NCBI RefSeq assembly: GCF_020179755.1
Contig: NZ_JAIUCY010000002.1
Location: 496,001 to 560,000 of the forward strand
Direction: 5' to 3'
DNA length: 64,000 nt
Source of the DNA: Herbaspirillum sp. alder98
GTDB taxonomy: Bacteria; Pseudomonadota; Gammaproteobacteria; Burkholderiales; Burkholderiaceae_D
In this document: piece after piece, positions 54,320 to 62,941 of the stretch
Layout of the letters: the number at the start of each line of letters is the position of its first letter
Position numbering within the stretch: the stretch's first letter is position 1
Notes under the pieces: model-generated
What the model was told of the DNA's origin: nothing
The model's input: the letters and a program-made list of their open reading frames with translations, nothing else
Database searches by the model: none
Made by a program: the position numbers and the translations under genes

Positions 54320-56005
54320 ATGCTGATCGCTGCCGCCTTCACCCGGCCCCACGACCTGGGTCAACTTTTGGCTACCGGCCTCAAGTGGCTGCTGCTGTGC
54401 GCCTTGTCGCTGGGGCTGGTCGGGCCGCTGCTGTTCATCATGGGCCAGGCCGCATTCACCAGCGATGGTCGATGGGCCGGGCTGCAACCGCTGATCGCGC
54501 TGTTTTCCAATGCCAATTTCCTGCCCATGCTGGGTCGCAGCGTGTGGGTCTCCGGCGTCACCGCGCTAGTGACAGTGCCGCTGGCGTATGTGTTCGCCTA
54601 TGCGCTGCAGCGCAGCTGCATACCGCTCAAGGGCGCCTGGCGCGGCATCGGCCTGCTGCCCTTGCTGGCGCCCTCGCTGCTGCCGGGCATTGCCCTGATC
54701 TACCTGTTCGGCAACCAGGGATTGTTCAAGGAACTGATGGATGGCGGCATCTACGGTTTCTGGGGCATCCTGCTGGGTGAGGTGTTCTACACCTTCCCGC
54801 ATGCCCTGATGATCCTGCTGTCGGCGCTGTCGCAGGCCGATGCCCGCCTCTATGACGCCGCCAATGCGATGGGTGCCTCGCGCTGGCGCCGTTTCACCAG
54901 CGTCACCCTGCCGGCGACCCGCTACGGCGTGTTCGGCGCGCTGTGCCTGGTGTTTACGCTCACCATCACCGATTTCGGCGTGCCCAAGATCGTCGGCGGC
55001 GCCTACAGCGTGCTGGCGGTCGAAGCCTACAAGGCGGTGGTCGGCCAGCAGCAGTTCGGCCGTGGCGCCCTGATCGGCCTGTTGCTGCTGGTGCCGGCGC
55101 TGCTCACCTTCGCCGTCGACGGCTGGCTGCAGCGGCGCCAGCGGGCCCAGACCACCAGCCGTTCCGAACCCTATGCGGCGCGCCCCGACTGGCGCCGCGA
55201 TATACCCATCCTGCTGGCGTTGCTGGCGATATGCGGCGCCATCGTGCTGATGCTGGCCGTGGCCATGGGCGCCTCGGTGGTCAAGCTGTGGCCCTACAAC
55301 TTGCAACTGACATGGCAGCACTATGACTTCGACAACATGGATGGCGGCGGCTGGCTGGCCTACCGCAACAGCCTGCGACTGGCCTGCGGCACCAGCGTGA
55401 TCGGCACCGTGGTGGTATTCGGCGGCGCCTGGCTGATGGAAAAGACGCGCCGCACGGTGTTGCTGTCGCCGCTGCTGCGCATGCTGTGCTTCCTGCCGAT
55501 GGCGGTGCCGGGCCTGGTGCTGGGGCTGGGCAGCCTGCTGTTCTTCAATCATCCGGCCAATCCGTTCAATTTCCTGTACGGGACCATGAGCCTGCTGGTG
55601 GTGTGTTCGGTCGTGCACTTCTACACCACCGCCCATCTCACCGCCGTCACCGCCCTCAAGCAGCTCGACCCCGAGTTCGAGGCCGCCTCGCTCTCGCTCA
55701 AGGTGCCGCTGATCAAGACCTTCGTGCGAGTCACCGTGCCGATGTGCCTACCGCAGTTGCTGGAGATCTTCCGCTACCTGTTCGTGTCGTCGATGACCAC
55801 GGTCTCGGCCGTGATCTTCCTGTATCGCCCCGACACGGTGCTGGCCTCGGTGGCGGTGCTGAACATGGATGACGCCGGCGATGTCGGGCCGGCCGCCGCC
55901 ATGTCGACGTTGATCCTGCTCAGTTCGGCGCTGGCCTCGCTACTGCTGCACCTGGTCGCGCGCGGCGCGGTGGCCCGCACCCAGGGCTGGCGCCGCACGC
56001 GCTGA
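54320..56005 (+). CDS. phnU: ABC permease (two-domain), 2-aminoethylphosphonate type
   Basis: 561 aa with two copies of the ABC permease module, about 12 membrane segments. Each has an EAA-type loop: DAANAMGASRWRRFTSVTLP in the first half and EFEAASLSLKVPLIKTFVRV in the second. Such fused permeases occur in iron and phosphonate importers. ATG 54320 follows the phnT stop by 10 bases and begins a plausible N-terminus, whereas the longer frame back to 53864 overlaps phnT. The binding protein follows after 60 bases. Confidence 0.88.
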   Translation: MLIAAAFTRPHDLGQLLATGLKWLLLCALSLGLVGPLLFIMGQAAFTSDGRWAGLQPLIALFSNANFLPMLGRSVWVSGVTALVTVPLAYVFAYALQRSCIPLKGAWRGIGLLPLLAPSLLPGIALIYLFGNQGLFKELMDGGIYGFWGILLGEVFYTFPHALMILLSALSQADARLYDAANAMGASRWRRFTSVTLPATRYGVFGALCLVFTLTITDFGVPKIVGGAYSVLAVEAYKAVVGQQQFGRGALIGLLLLVPALLTFAVDGWLQRRQRAQTTSRSEPYAARPDWRRDIPILLALLAICGAIVLMLAVAMGASVVKLWPYNLQLTWQHYDFDNMDGGGWLAYRNSLRLACGTSVIGTVVVFGGAWLMEKTRRTVLLSPLLRMLCFLPMAVPGLVLGLGSLLFFNHPANPFNFLYGTMSLLVVCSVVHFYTTAHLTAVTALKQLDPEFEAASLSLKVPLIKTFVRVTVPMCLPQLLEIFRYLFVSSMTTVSAVIFLYRPDTVLASVAVLNMDDAGDVGPAAAMSTLILLSSALASLLLHLVARGAVARTQGWRRTR

Positions 56006-56065
56006 ATGGTTTTTCCTTTTCGCTTTCCCGTTTCGCTTTTCCAACCCAGCCAAATCAAGGCCATC

Positions 56066-57100
56066 ATGAAGAAAACCACGCTATTCAAACTGCTGGCATC
56101 GATTGCCGGCGTCGGCATGCTGTTGTCGGCATCGGCCGCCCATGCGGCAAGCACCCTGACGGTCTACACCGCGCTCGAAGCCGACCAGATCAAGGCCTAC
56201 CAGGCGGCATTCCAGAAGGCCAACCCGGATATCGAGATCAAGTGGGTGCGCGATTCGACCGGCATCGTCACCGCCAAGCTGCTGGCAGAAAAGGCCAATC
56301 CGCAAGCCGACGCCATCTGGGGCCTGGCCGCCACCAGCCTGGCCATGCTCGACAAGGAAGGCATGCTGACCCCGTACGCCCCCAAGACCCTGTCCAACAT
56401 CGAGGCCAAGTACCGCAGCGCCGCCAATCCGCCGGCCTGGGTCGGCATGGACGTATGGGCGTCGGCAATCTGCTTCAATACCGTCGAGGCGCAAAAGCTG
56501 GGGCTGCCCAAGCCGACCTCGTGGGCCGACCTGACCAAGCCGGTCTATGCCGGCAAGATCGTCATGCCGCACCCGGCCTCGTCCGGCACCGGCTACCTGG
56601 ACGTCTCGGCCTGGCTGCAGATGATGGGTGAAGACAAGGGCTGGGCCTACATGGACGCCCTGCACAAGAACATCGGCCAGTACACCCACTCCGGCTCCAA
56701 GCCCTGCAAGCAGGCCGCCACCGGTGAATTCCCGATCGGCATCGCCTTCGAATACCGCGCCGTGAAGACCAAGAAGGAAGGCGCGCCGATCGACGTGATC
56801 CTGCCAAGCGAAGGCCTGGGCTGGGACATCGAAGCCACCGCCATCGTCAAGGGCACCAAGAACCTCGAGGCCGCCAAGCGCCTGGCCGATTTCTCGGCCA
56901 GCCGCGAAGCCATGACGCTGTACGAGAAGAACTTCGCGGTAGTCGCCATGCCCGGCATCGCCAAGCCGGATGAGCTGCTGCCGGCCGATTATGAAAAGCG
57001 CCTGATCAAGAACGACTTCACCTGGGCCAGCACCAATCGCGACCGCATCCTGACCGAATGGAGCAAGCGCTACGAAAGCAAGGCAGAAAAGAAGCAATAA
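56066..57100 (+). CDS. phnS: Periplasmic binding protein, 2-aminoethylphosphonate type
   Basis: 344 aa with a signal peptide (about 1-28, ending SAAHAAS). The mature chain is an AfuA/PhnS-type two-lobed binding protein: TLTVYTALEADQIKAYQAAF, DAIWGLAATS, and the wording HPASSGTGYLDVSAWLQMMG, YTHSGSKPCKQAATGEF that I associate with the 2-aminoethylphosphonate group. It supplies the substrate to the permease encoded upstream. The start ATG 56066 fits the signal peptide; an upstream Met at 56006 adds 20 unrelated residues. Confidence 0.88.
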   Translation: MKKTTLFKLLASIAGVGMLLSASAAHAASTLTVYTALEADQIKAYQAAFQKANPDIEIKWVRDSTGIVTAKLLAEKANPQADAIWGLAATSLAMLDKEGMLTPYAPKTLSNIEAKYRSAANPPAWVGMDVWASAICFNTVEAQKLGLPKPTSWADLTKPVYAGKIVMPHPASSGTGYLDVSAWLQMMGEDKGWAYMDALHKNIGQYTHSGSKPCKQAATGEFPIGIAFEYRAVKTKKEGAPIDVILPSEGLGWDIEATAIVKGTKNLEAAKRLADFSASREAMTLYEKNFAVVAMPGIAKPDELLPADYEKRLIKNDFTWASTNRDRILTEWSKRYESKAEKKQ

Positions 57101-57164
57101 GGCAGCAACGCGCGCCGGCCAGCACACCGGCCCGGCGCGCACAACCGTATTCGATGGAGCATTC

Positions 57165-58325
57165 ATGAACAGCACCGATCCCCGACATTTCGACCTGGCC
57201 GTGGTGGGCGCCGGCATCCTCGGCCTGGCGCACGCCTTCGCCGCCGTCAAGCGCGGCCTGCGGGTGGCCGTGTTCGAGCGCACCGGCACCCCCATGGGCG
57301 CCTCGATCCGCAACTTCGGCATGGGCCTGGTCACCGGCCAGCCGCCCGGCATCATGCTGGATCTGGCGCGCGAAAGCCGTGCCCTGTGGCTGTACCTGGC
57401 AGCCCGCGCCAACTTCAGCGCACGCGAAGCCGGCAGCCTGCTGTTTGCCCGCACCCAGGCTGAGCACGAGGTGCTGCAGGAATTCATGGTGGTGCGCGCG
57501 CGTCAGCACGAATATCGCGTCTCGCTGCTGCAGGGCGACAAGCTGGCTGCGCTCTACAATGGCCGCTTCGGACATCATCTGTCGGCGCTGCACGGCACCG
57601 AAGACCTGCAGTTGTACTCGCGCGAGGCGATGCCGGCGCTGGTGGCCTACCTGCATTCGCAAGGGGTGCACTTTCGCTTCAATACCCTGGTGCATGGCGC
57701 CGGCGGCGGCCACCTGTCGAGCACCGCCGGCGAATTTCGCGCCGAGCGCGTGATCGTCTGCTCGGGCCACGACTACCAGACGCTGTTTGCCGATCGCCTG
57801 CAACCGATGAACCTGAAACAGTGCCGGCTGCAGATGCTGCGCGTGAAGGCGATCGATACGCCGCCTCTGGCATTGACGCACGCGGTGCTGACCGGCCTGT
57901 CCTGCACCCACTACGGCGCCTTCTCTGACCTGCCGTCGGCGCGCGCCGTCGACGCCGAGATCGAAGCCACCGCGCCGCTGCTCAATCGCCACGGCATCCA
58001 CCTGCTGGTCAGCCCGACGCCTTACCAGGAGCTGATCGTGGGCGACTCGCACTATTACGGCACCGACTCGCCGCCGTTCAACAACGAAGAAATCGACCAG
58101 TTGCTGATCGACCTGGCCGAACATACCCTGGCCACCCGGGTGCAAGTGCTGGAACGCTGGCAAGGCGTCTACGGCAGCAAGGGACCGGGGCCGTTCTCGG
58201 CACTGAAGATCGATGAACACACCAGCGCCGTGCTGATGCATACCGGCATCGGCATGAGCGTCGGGCTGGGCCTGGGCGAGCGCGTGGTGCAGGCCTTGCT
58301 GGAAGGCACGGCATTGCCGGGCTGA
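57165..58325 (+). CDS. FAD-dependent oxidoreductase linked to phosphonate transport
   Basis: 386 aa, DAO-fold flavoprotein. The FAD motif is DLAVVGAGILGLAHAFAAVK, with the flavin contact SIRNFGMGLVTGQ and a C-terminal HTGIGMSVGLGLGERVV. It resembles the family that recurs next to 2-aminoethylphosphonate transporters (TIGR03364-like). Such enzymes would oxidise an amine, possibly an N-methylated aminoethylphosphonate. It lies 65 bases after phnS and so belongs to the operon. No transaminase, phosphonatase, hydrolase or C-P lyase gene is visible anywhere in this window, so how the phosphonate is completed is not clear. Confidence 0.8.
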   Translation: MNSTDPRHFDLAVVGAGILGLAHAFAAVKRGLRVAVFERTGTPMGASIRNFGMGLVTGQPPGIMLDLARESRALWLYLAARANFSAREAGSLLFARTQAEHEVLQEFMVVRARQHEYRVSLLQGDKLAALYNGRFGHHLSALHGTEDLQLYSREAMPALVAYLHSQGVHFRFNTLVHGAGGGHLSSTAGEFRAERVIVCSGHDYQTLFADRLQPMNLKQCRLQMLRVKAIDTPPLALTHAVLTGLSCTHYGAFSDLPSARAVDAEIEATAPLLNRHGIHLLVSPTPYQELIVGDSHYYGTDSPPFNNEEIDQLLIDLAEHTLATRVQVLERWQGVYGSKGPGPFSALKIDEHTSAVLMHTGIGMSVGLGLGERVVQALLEGTALPG

Positions 58326-58770
58326 GCAGCAGTCGCTGGGTACCGGCATTCGCCGGCACGACGCAATACTTATAGGTCCGGCGCCGTCGCCCTGGCGAAC
58401 GTCAGGGCCCAGCGGCTTTCATCCAATTAAATAACATCTTTAACATCTTCTAAAGATCGCCTGGCGCCTTTCGCTGCGCCGCAAAAACCTGCACCACCCT
58501 CGCAAGCCGCTCCCGGCCTGCCGTTTCATGCTGCAACGCAGCTTATTTCCGCAGGCCCGATCTGTAAGCCTGTGTAAGTTTCAAGCAAGTCCTGCGTAAG
58601 TTTTGGGTCGCACACTCGGCGCGTGGACAAGTGGGCCATTACGCACGCAATGCGAAAAATATCGCACCTTGTGTCGATCAGGGGATGGCGCCGCGCGGAT
58701 GCGTCGCGTTCTTGCATAACGCCCCATTCGGCCATGCCAATAATCTATTACTAAAATCAAGGAGACCAGC
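58326..58770. other. Intergenic region with repeats, about 445 bases
   Basis: No gene. It holds a REP-like palindrome (58339-58358) and three GTAAG direct repeats (58564, 58574 and 58596; steps of 10 and 22 bases, the last two extended to GTAAGTTT), spacing that fits a regulator bound on one helix face. They lie about 175 bases before the MHS permease. AT-rich AACATCTTTAACATCTT runs near 58433-58450. No clear -35/-10 pair. Confidence 0.4.
58336..58361. repeat. REP-like GC palindrome, second copy
   Basis: CCGGC-ATTC-GCCGG within TACCGGCATTCGCCGGCAC, 11 bases after the oxidoreductase stop. On the minus strand its core CCGGCGAATGCCGG matches the core of 25735-25754 except for one base in the loop. 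Confidence 0.55.
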
Positions 58771-60438
58771 ATGACGACAGCATCAGTCAACAAGACTGCG
58801 CGCGGCATCACACCGGAGGAGCGCAAAGTCATCTTTGCCTCTTCACTCGGCACCGTGTTCGAATGGTATGACTTCTACCTGTACGGGTCGCTGGCAGCGA
58901 TCATCGCCAAGCAGTTCTTTGCCGGCACCGATCCCACCACCGGTTTCATCTTCGCGCTGCTGGCGTTTGCCGCCGGCTTCATCGTGCGTCCGTTCGGGGC
59001 GCTGGTGTTCGGTCGCCTGGGCGATCTGGTCGGTCGTAAATACACTTTCCTGGTCACCATCCTGATCATGGGCGCATCGACCTTCATCGTCGGCATCCTG
59101 CCCAACTACAACTCGATCGGCATCACCGCGCCGATCATCCTGATCATCCTGCGCATCCTGCAGGGCCTGGCGCTGGGTGGCGAGTACGGTGGCGCCGCCA
59201 CCTACGTGGCCGAACACGCGCCGGAAGGTCGTCGCGGCGCCTTCACGGCGTGGATCCAGACCACCGCCACGATGGGCCTGTTCCTGTCGCTGCTGGTGAT
59301 CCTGGGCGTGCGTACCGCCGTCGGTGAAGCCGCCTTTGCCGATTGGGGCTGGCGCATTCCGTTCCTGGTGTCGATCCTGCTGCTGGCCATCTCGGTGTGG
59401 ATCCGCATGTCGATGAACGAGTCGCCTGCCTTCATCAAGATGAAGTCGGAAGGCAAGATCTCGAAGGCGCCGCTGACCGAAGCCTTCGGTCGCTGGAAGA
59501 ACCTCAAGCTGGTGATCCTGGCGCTGGTCGGCCTGACCGCCGGCCAGGCCGTGGTGTGGTACACCGGCCAGTTCTATGCCCTGTTCTTCCTGACCCAGTC
59601 GTTGAAGGTCGATGGCCCCACCGCCAACATCCTGATCGCCGCCGCGCTGCTGCTGGCGACCCCGTTCTTCCTGGTGTTCGGTTCGCTGTCGGATCGTATC
59701 GGCCGCAAGCCGATCATCCTGGGTGGTTGCCTGATCGCGGCCCTGACCTACTTCCCGATCTTCAGCGCCCTGACCCACTACGCCAACCCGGCGCTGGAAG
59801 CGGCACAGCAAAAGGCCCCGGTGATCGTCACCGCCGACCCCAAGACCTGCAAATTCCAGTTCAACCCGACCGGCACCTCCAAGTTCACCTCGTCCTGCGA
59901 CGTGGCCAAGGCCAAGCTGGCCGCAGCCTCGGTGAACTACCAGAACGCCGTCGGCGAACCGGGTTCCGTTGCCACCGTCAAGATCGGCGACAAGGTGATC
60001 ACTTCGTTCGAAGCCACCGGCCTGTCGAAGGAAGCTGCTGCCGAGAAAGACAAGGCCTTCAGCAAGGAACTGCTGGACGATATCAAGGCTGCCGGCTACC
60101 CCAGCAAGGCTGATCCGGACCAGATCAACAAGCCGATGGTCTTGCTGCTGCTGTTCATCCTGGTGATCTACGTGACCATGGTGTACGGCCCGATTGCGGC
60201 GGCGCTGGTCGAAATGTTCCCGACCCGCATCCGCTACACCTCGATGTCCATGCCCTACCACATCGGCAATGGCTGGTTCGGCGGCCTGCTGCCCACCACC
60301 TCGTTCGCGCTGGTGGCCTATCAGGGCGACATCTACTACGGCCTGTGGTATCCGATCATCATCGCCCTGGTGACGGTCGTCATCGGCGCGCTGTTCGTCA
60401 AGGAAACCGTGCACAACGACATCAACGCCGAATACTGA
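58771..60438 (+). CDS. MHS-family MFS permease with large insert
   Basis: 555 aa, about 115 longer than usual members. The metabolite:H+ symporter opening is present (IFASSLGTVFEWYDFYLYGS, VRPFGALVFGRLGDLVGRK and RILQGLALGGEYGGAATYVA). Twelve membrane segments are expected, but between segment 9 (about 318-335) and 10 (about 456-475) lies a hydrophilic insert (about 338-455) on the periplasmic side, with two Cys (C360, C376) and a charged second half. These carriers move organic acids or osmolytes (ProP, ShiA, KgtP-like). An AAGGAG lies before ATG 58771. It stands alone, with a strong terminator downstream. Confidence 0.87.
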   Translation: MTTASVNKTARGITPEERKVIFASSLGTVFEWYDFYLYGSLAAIIAKQFFAGTDPTTGFIFALLAFAAGFIVRPFGALVFGRLGDLVGRKYTFLVTILIMGASTFIVGILPNYNSIGITAPIILIILRILQGLALGGEYGGAATYVAEHAPEGRRGAFTAWIQTTATMGLFLSLLVILGVRTAVGEAAFADWGWRIPFLVSILLLAISVWIRMSMNESPAFIKMKSEGKISKAPLTEAFGRWKNLKLVILALVGLTAGQAVVWYTGQFYALFFLTQSLKVDGPTANILIAAALLLATPFFLVFGSLSDRIGRKPIILGGCLIAALTYFPIFSALTHYANPALEAAQQKAPVIVTADPKTCKFQFNPTGTSKFTSSCDVAKAKLAAASVNYQNAVGEPGSVATVKIGDKVITSFEATGLSKEAAAEKDKAFSKELLDDIKAAGYPSKADPDQINKPMVLLLLFILVIYVTMVYGPIAAALVEMFPTRIRYTSMSMPYHIGNGWFGGLLPTTSFALVAYQGDIYYGLWYPIIIALVTVVIGALFVKETVHNDINAEY

Positions 60439-60465
60439 GCGTAGACGCTGTTGCAGCAATAGAAG

Positions 60466-60502
60466 GACCGGTCGGGATCTGATTCCGACCGGTCTTTTTT
60501 TT
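60466..60502 (+). terminator. Terminator of the MHS permease
   Basis: Stem GACCGGTCGG / CCGACCGGTC (10 bases, 60466-60475 and 60485-60494) with a 9-base loop, then eight T. It ends just before the convergent LysR gene. Confidence 0.9.
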
Positions 60503-60514
60503 AGCGCAGCTTGT

Positions 60515-61429
60515 TCAGCGCGGTGAAGCGGCAGCCTGCAGCGCTGCCTTCTGTTCCACCAGCGCCAGCAATCCCTTGGCGGCAATCGACAGGCTGCGCT
60601 CCTTGGGGGTGACGATGAGCAGCGGGCGCACCAGTGCGGGCGCATCCATCGGGATCGCCACCAGATCGGGCAGGCGAAACTGGAACAAGGTCAGCTCCGG
60701 CACCACCGATACCCCCAGGCCGCTCTGGATCAGGCCGGCCACGGTGGCCAGGTGTTCGACTTCAAGCCCGGAATTGACCACGCTGCCCGGGGGCAAGGCG
60801 GCTTCCAGGTGCTGGCGCACGCTGGTCGAGCGCGCCAGGTGGATCAGTTCGCAGCCGGCCAGGTGATCGACCCGGATGCGACGCCGCCGCGCCAGCTTGT
60901 GATCGCGACGGCACACCAGGTAGAACGGGTCGCTGCACAAGGCGCGGGTGTCGAATTCGGTCAGGTTGGGCCCAGGCGCGGTCAGGGCGATGTCGACCTT
61001 GCCCTGGCGCAGCAAGTCGAGACAGTGGTCTGAAATGGCGTCATGCAGGCTGACGGTGACGCCCGGATGGCGACGCCGGTATTCGGCCAGCACCGGCGGC
61101 AACCAGCCGGCCGCCAGCGATGGCAACGCCGCCACCGCCACCCGGCCCTTGCGCCGCGCCACGTAGTCGCTCATGTCGGCGAACGCCGCCTCGATATCAA
61201 ACACCAGCTGGCGCGCCACTTCGACGAACAATTCGCCTTCCGGGGTCAGTGTGACGTTGCGGGTGTCGCGCTCGAACAGCCGGGCGCCAGCGGCCGCCTC
61301 CAGCTTCTGGATCATCACGCTGAACGCCGATTGCGAGACGTGGCAGCGCTCGGCGGCATGGCCAAAATGGCGACAATCGGACAACGCCAGGAAGGCCTGC
61401 AGCAGGCGGGTGGAGATATTGGTTTGCAC
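60515..61429 (-). CDS. LysR-family regulator of the CitMHS/AtuA unit
   Basis: 304 aa. The helix-turn-helix (LLQAFLALSDCRHFGHAAER, CHVSQSAFSVMIQKLEAAAG) is followed by a two-lobed effector domain (GRVAVAALPSLAAGWLPPVL). The HTH wording differs from the LysR at 26455. It is divergent from the CitMHS carrier at 61627 with 197 bases between, so it very likely regulates the carrier and the AtuA-like gene. Candidate operator repeats are at 61456-61488. Confidence 0.9.
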   Translation of the reverse strand: MQTNISTRLLQAFLALSDCRHFGHAAERCHVSQSAFSVMIQKLEAAAGARLFERDTRNVTLTPEGELFVEVARQLVFDIEAAFADMSDYVARRKGRVAVAALPSLAAGWLPPVLAEYRRRHPGVTVSLHDAISDHCLDLLRQGKVDIALTAPGPNLTEFDTRALCSDPFYLVCRRDHKLARRRRIRVDHLAGCELIHLARSTSVRQHLEAALPPGSVVNSGLEVEHLATVAGLIQSGLGVSVVPELTLFQFRLPDLVAIPMDAPALVRPLLIVTPKERSLSIAAKGLLALVEQKAALQAAASPR

Positions 61430-61455
61430 GGGTAGTCCGGGTCGGGTGATTGCGC

Positions 61456-61488
61456 AGATTGATTAATCTGAAAAACCGATCAATCAAT
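61456..61488 (+). promoter_or_regulatory. LysR-type operator candidate
   Basis: AGATT-N4-AATCT (61456-61469) and the wider inverted repeat ATTGATT-N17-AATCAAT (61458-61464 and 61482-61488) lie in the divergent region next to the LysR start. Nested palindromes of this spacing are usual for LysR proteins. Confidence 0.45.
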
Positions 61489-61626
61489 CGAAAAAATCAA
61501 CTTTACAACAAAATTGCCCCAAACCTACACTCGCCCTGCTTGCGCTGCCTGGACCGATCTGAACGACCAACAACAAGGCCGGTGCGCAGGACCAATAAGA
61601 AATCGAACTGCATTCTGGAGACCCAC

Positions 61627-62928
61627 ATGCTTGCCCTGCTCGGCTTTGTCACGATCGTATTGTTGTTCACGGCCATCCTCACCAAGAAGATGTCGCCCCT
61701 GGTGGCGCTGATCGCCATTCCCATCATTGCAGCGCTGGTCGGCGGTTTCGGCCTGCAGACCTCGAAGTTCATCGTCTCGGGCGTGACCGCCATCGCGCCG
61801 GTGGCCGGCATGTTCGTCTTTGCCATCCTGTTCTTCGGCATCGTCACCGACGCCGGCATGCTGGACCCGATCATCACCCGCATCCTCAAGACGGTCGGCA
61901 GCCGGCCTACCCGCATCGTGCCGGGCACCGCCCTGCTGGCGCTGCTGATCCACCTGGATGGCTCGGGCGCGGTGACCTTCCTGATCACCATCCCGGCCAT
62001 GCTGCCGCTGTACAACCGGCTGGGTATCGACAAGCGCATCCTGGCCTGCGTGGCTTCGATGGCCGCGGGCGTCAACTTCCTGCCCTGGACCGGGCCGATG
62101 ATCCGCGCCTCGGCGGCGCTGCATATTCCGGTGTCGGACATCTTCACGCCATTGATCCCGGTGCAGCTGGTCGGCCTGGCGTTCGTGTTCATCGCCTCCT
62201 GGCTGCTGGGCCTGAAGGAAGAACGCCGGCTCGGCCTGGGCAAGGGTTCGACGGTCGATTTCGTGCAGCAGCACGAGCTGACCGAGGCGCAACTGAAGAT
62301 CCGTCGCCCGCAGAACTTCTGGATCAACATCCTGCTGACCGTGTTCGTGCTGGGCGTGATGATCAGCGGCCGGGTCGACCCGGTGGTGATGTTCATGATC
62401 GGCGTGGTCGCGGCCCTGATGATCAACTACCGCGACGTCAACATGCAGCGCGAACGCATCGACGCCCACGCCAAGGCCGCCTTGCTGATGGCCAGCATCC
62501 TGTTCGCCGCCGGCGTATTCACCGGAATCATGACCAAGTCGGGCATGCTCTCGGCGATGGCCAAGACCGCCGTCGGTTTCGTGCCGCCCGAGATGGCCGG
62601 CCATATCCCGGTGGTGCTGGGCGTGTTGTCGATGCCGCTGTCGCTGCTGTTCGATCCCGACTCGTTCTATTTCGGCGTGTTGCCGGTGATCGCCGAAGTC
62701 AGCCACATGCTGGGCGTGCCGACCATCCAGGTGGCGCAGGCCGCGCTGCTGGGCCAGATGACCACCGGTTTCCCGGTCAGCCCGCTGACTCCGGCCACCT
62801 TCCTGGTGTGCGGCCTGGCCGGCATCGAACTGGCCGACCACCAGAAGTACACCATTCCATTCCTGTTCGGCGCGTCGGTGGTGATGACCATCGCCTGCGT
62901 GCTGCTGGGGTTGTTCCCGCTGTTTTGA
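61627..62928 (+). CDS. CitMHS-family citrate/carboxylate carrier
   Basis: 433 aa with about twelve membrane segments. Wording such as LALLIHLDGSGAVTFLITIP, AAGVNFLPWTGPMIRASAAL and TTGFPVSPLTPATFLVCGLA matches the CitM:H+ symporter family, which carries metal-citrate or related carboxylates. ATG 61627 is preceded by TGGAG (61615-61619). The longer in-frame extension back to 61450 has no family match. It is 13 bases upstream of the AtuA-like gene and probably cotranscribed with it, under the divergent LysR protein. The exact substrate is not visible. Confidence 0.9.
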   Translation: MLALLGFVTIVLLFTAILTKKMSPLVALIAIPIIAALVGGFGLQTSKFIVSGVTAIAPVAGMFVFAILFFGIVTDAGMLDPIITRILKTVGSRPTRIVPGTALLALLIHLDGSGAVTFLITIPAMLPLYNRLGIDKRILACVASMAAGVNFLPWTGPMIRASAALHIPVSDIFTPLIPVQLVGLAFVFIASWLLGLKEERRLGLGKGSTVDFVQQHELTEAQLKIRRPQNFWINILLTVFVLGVMISGRVDPVVMFMIGVVAALMINYRDVNMQRERIDAHAKAALLMASILFAAGVFTGIMTKSGMLSAMAKTAVGFVPPEMAGHIPVVLGVLSMPLSLLFDPDSFYFGVLPVIAEVSHMLGVPTIQVAQAALLGQMTTGFPVSPLTPATFLVCGLAGIELADHQKYTIPFLFGASVVMTIACVLLGLFPLF

Positions 62929-62941
62929 GATTGGACAAGCC

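Noticed and set aside
58843-60645. Minus-strand open frame of about 600 codons antisense to the MHS permease
   Set aside because: Low-complexity Gln/Asp/His-rich product, antisense to a conserved gene; a GC-rich shadow.
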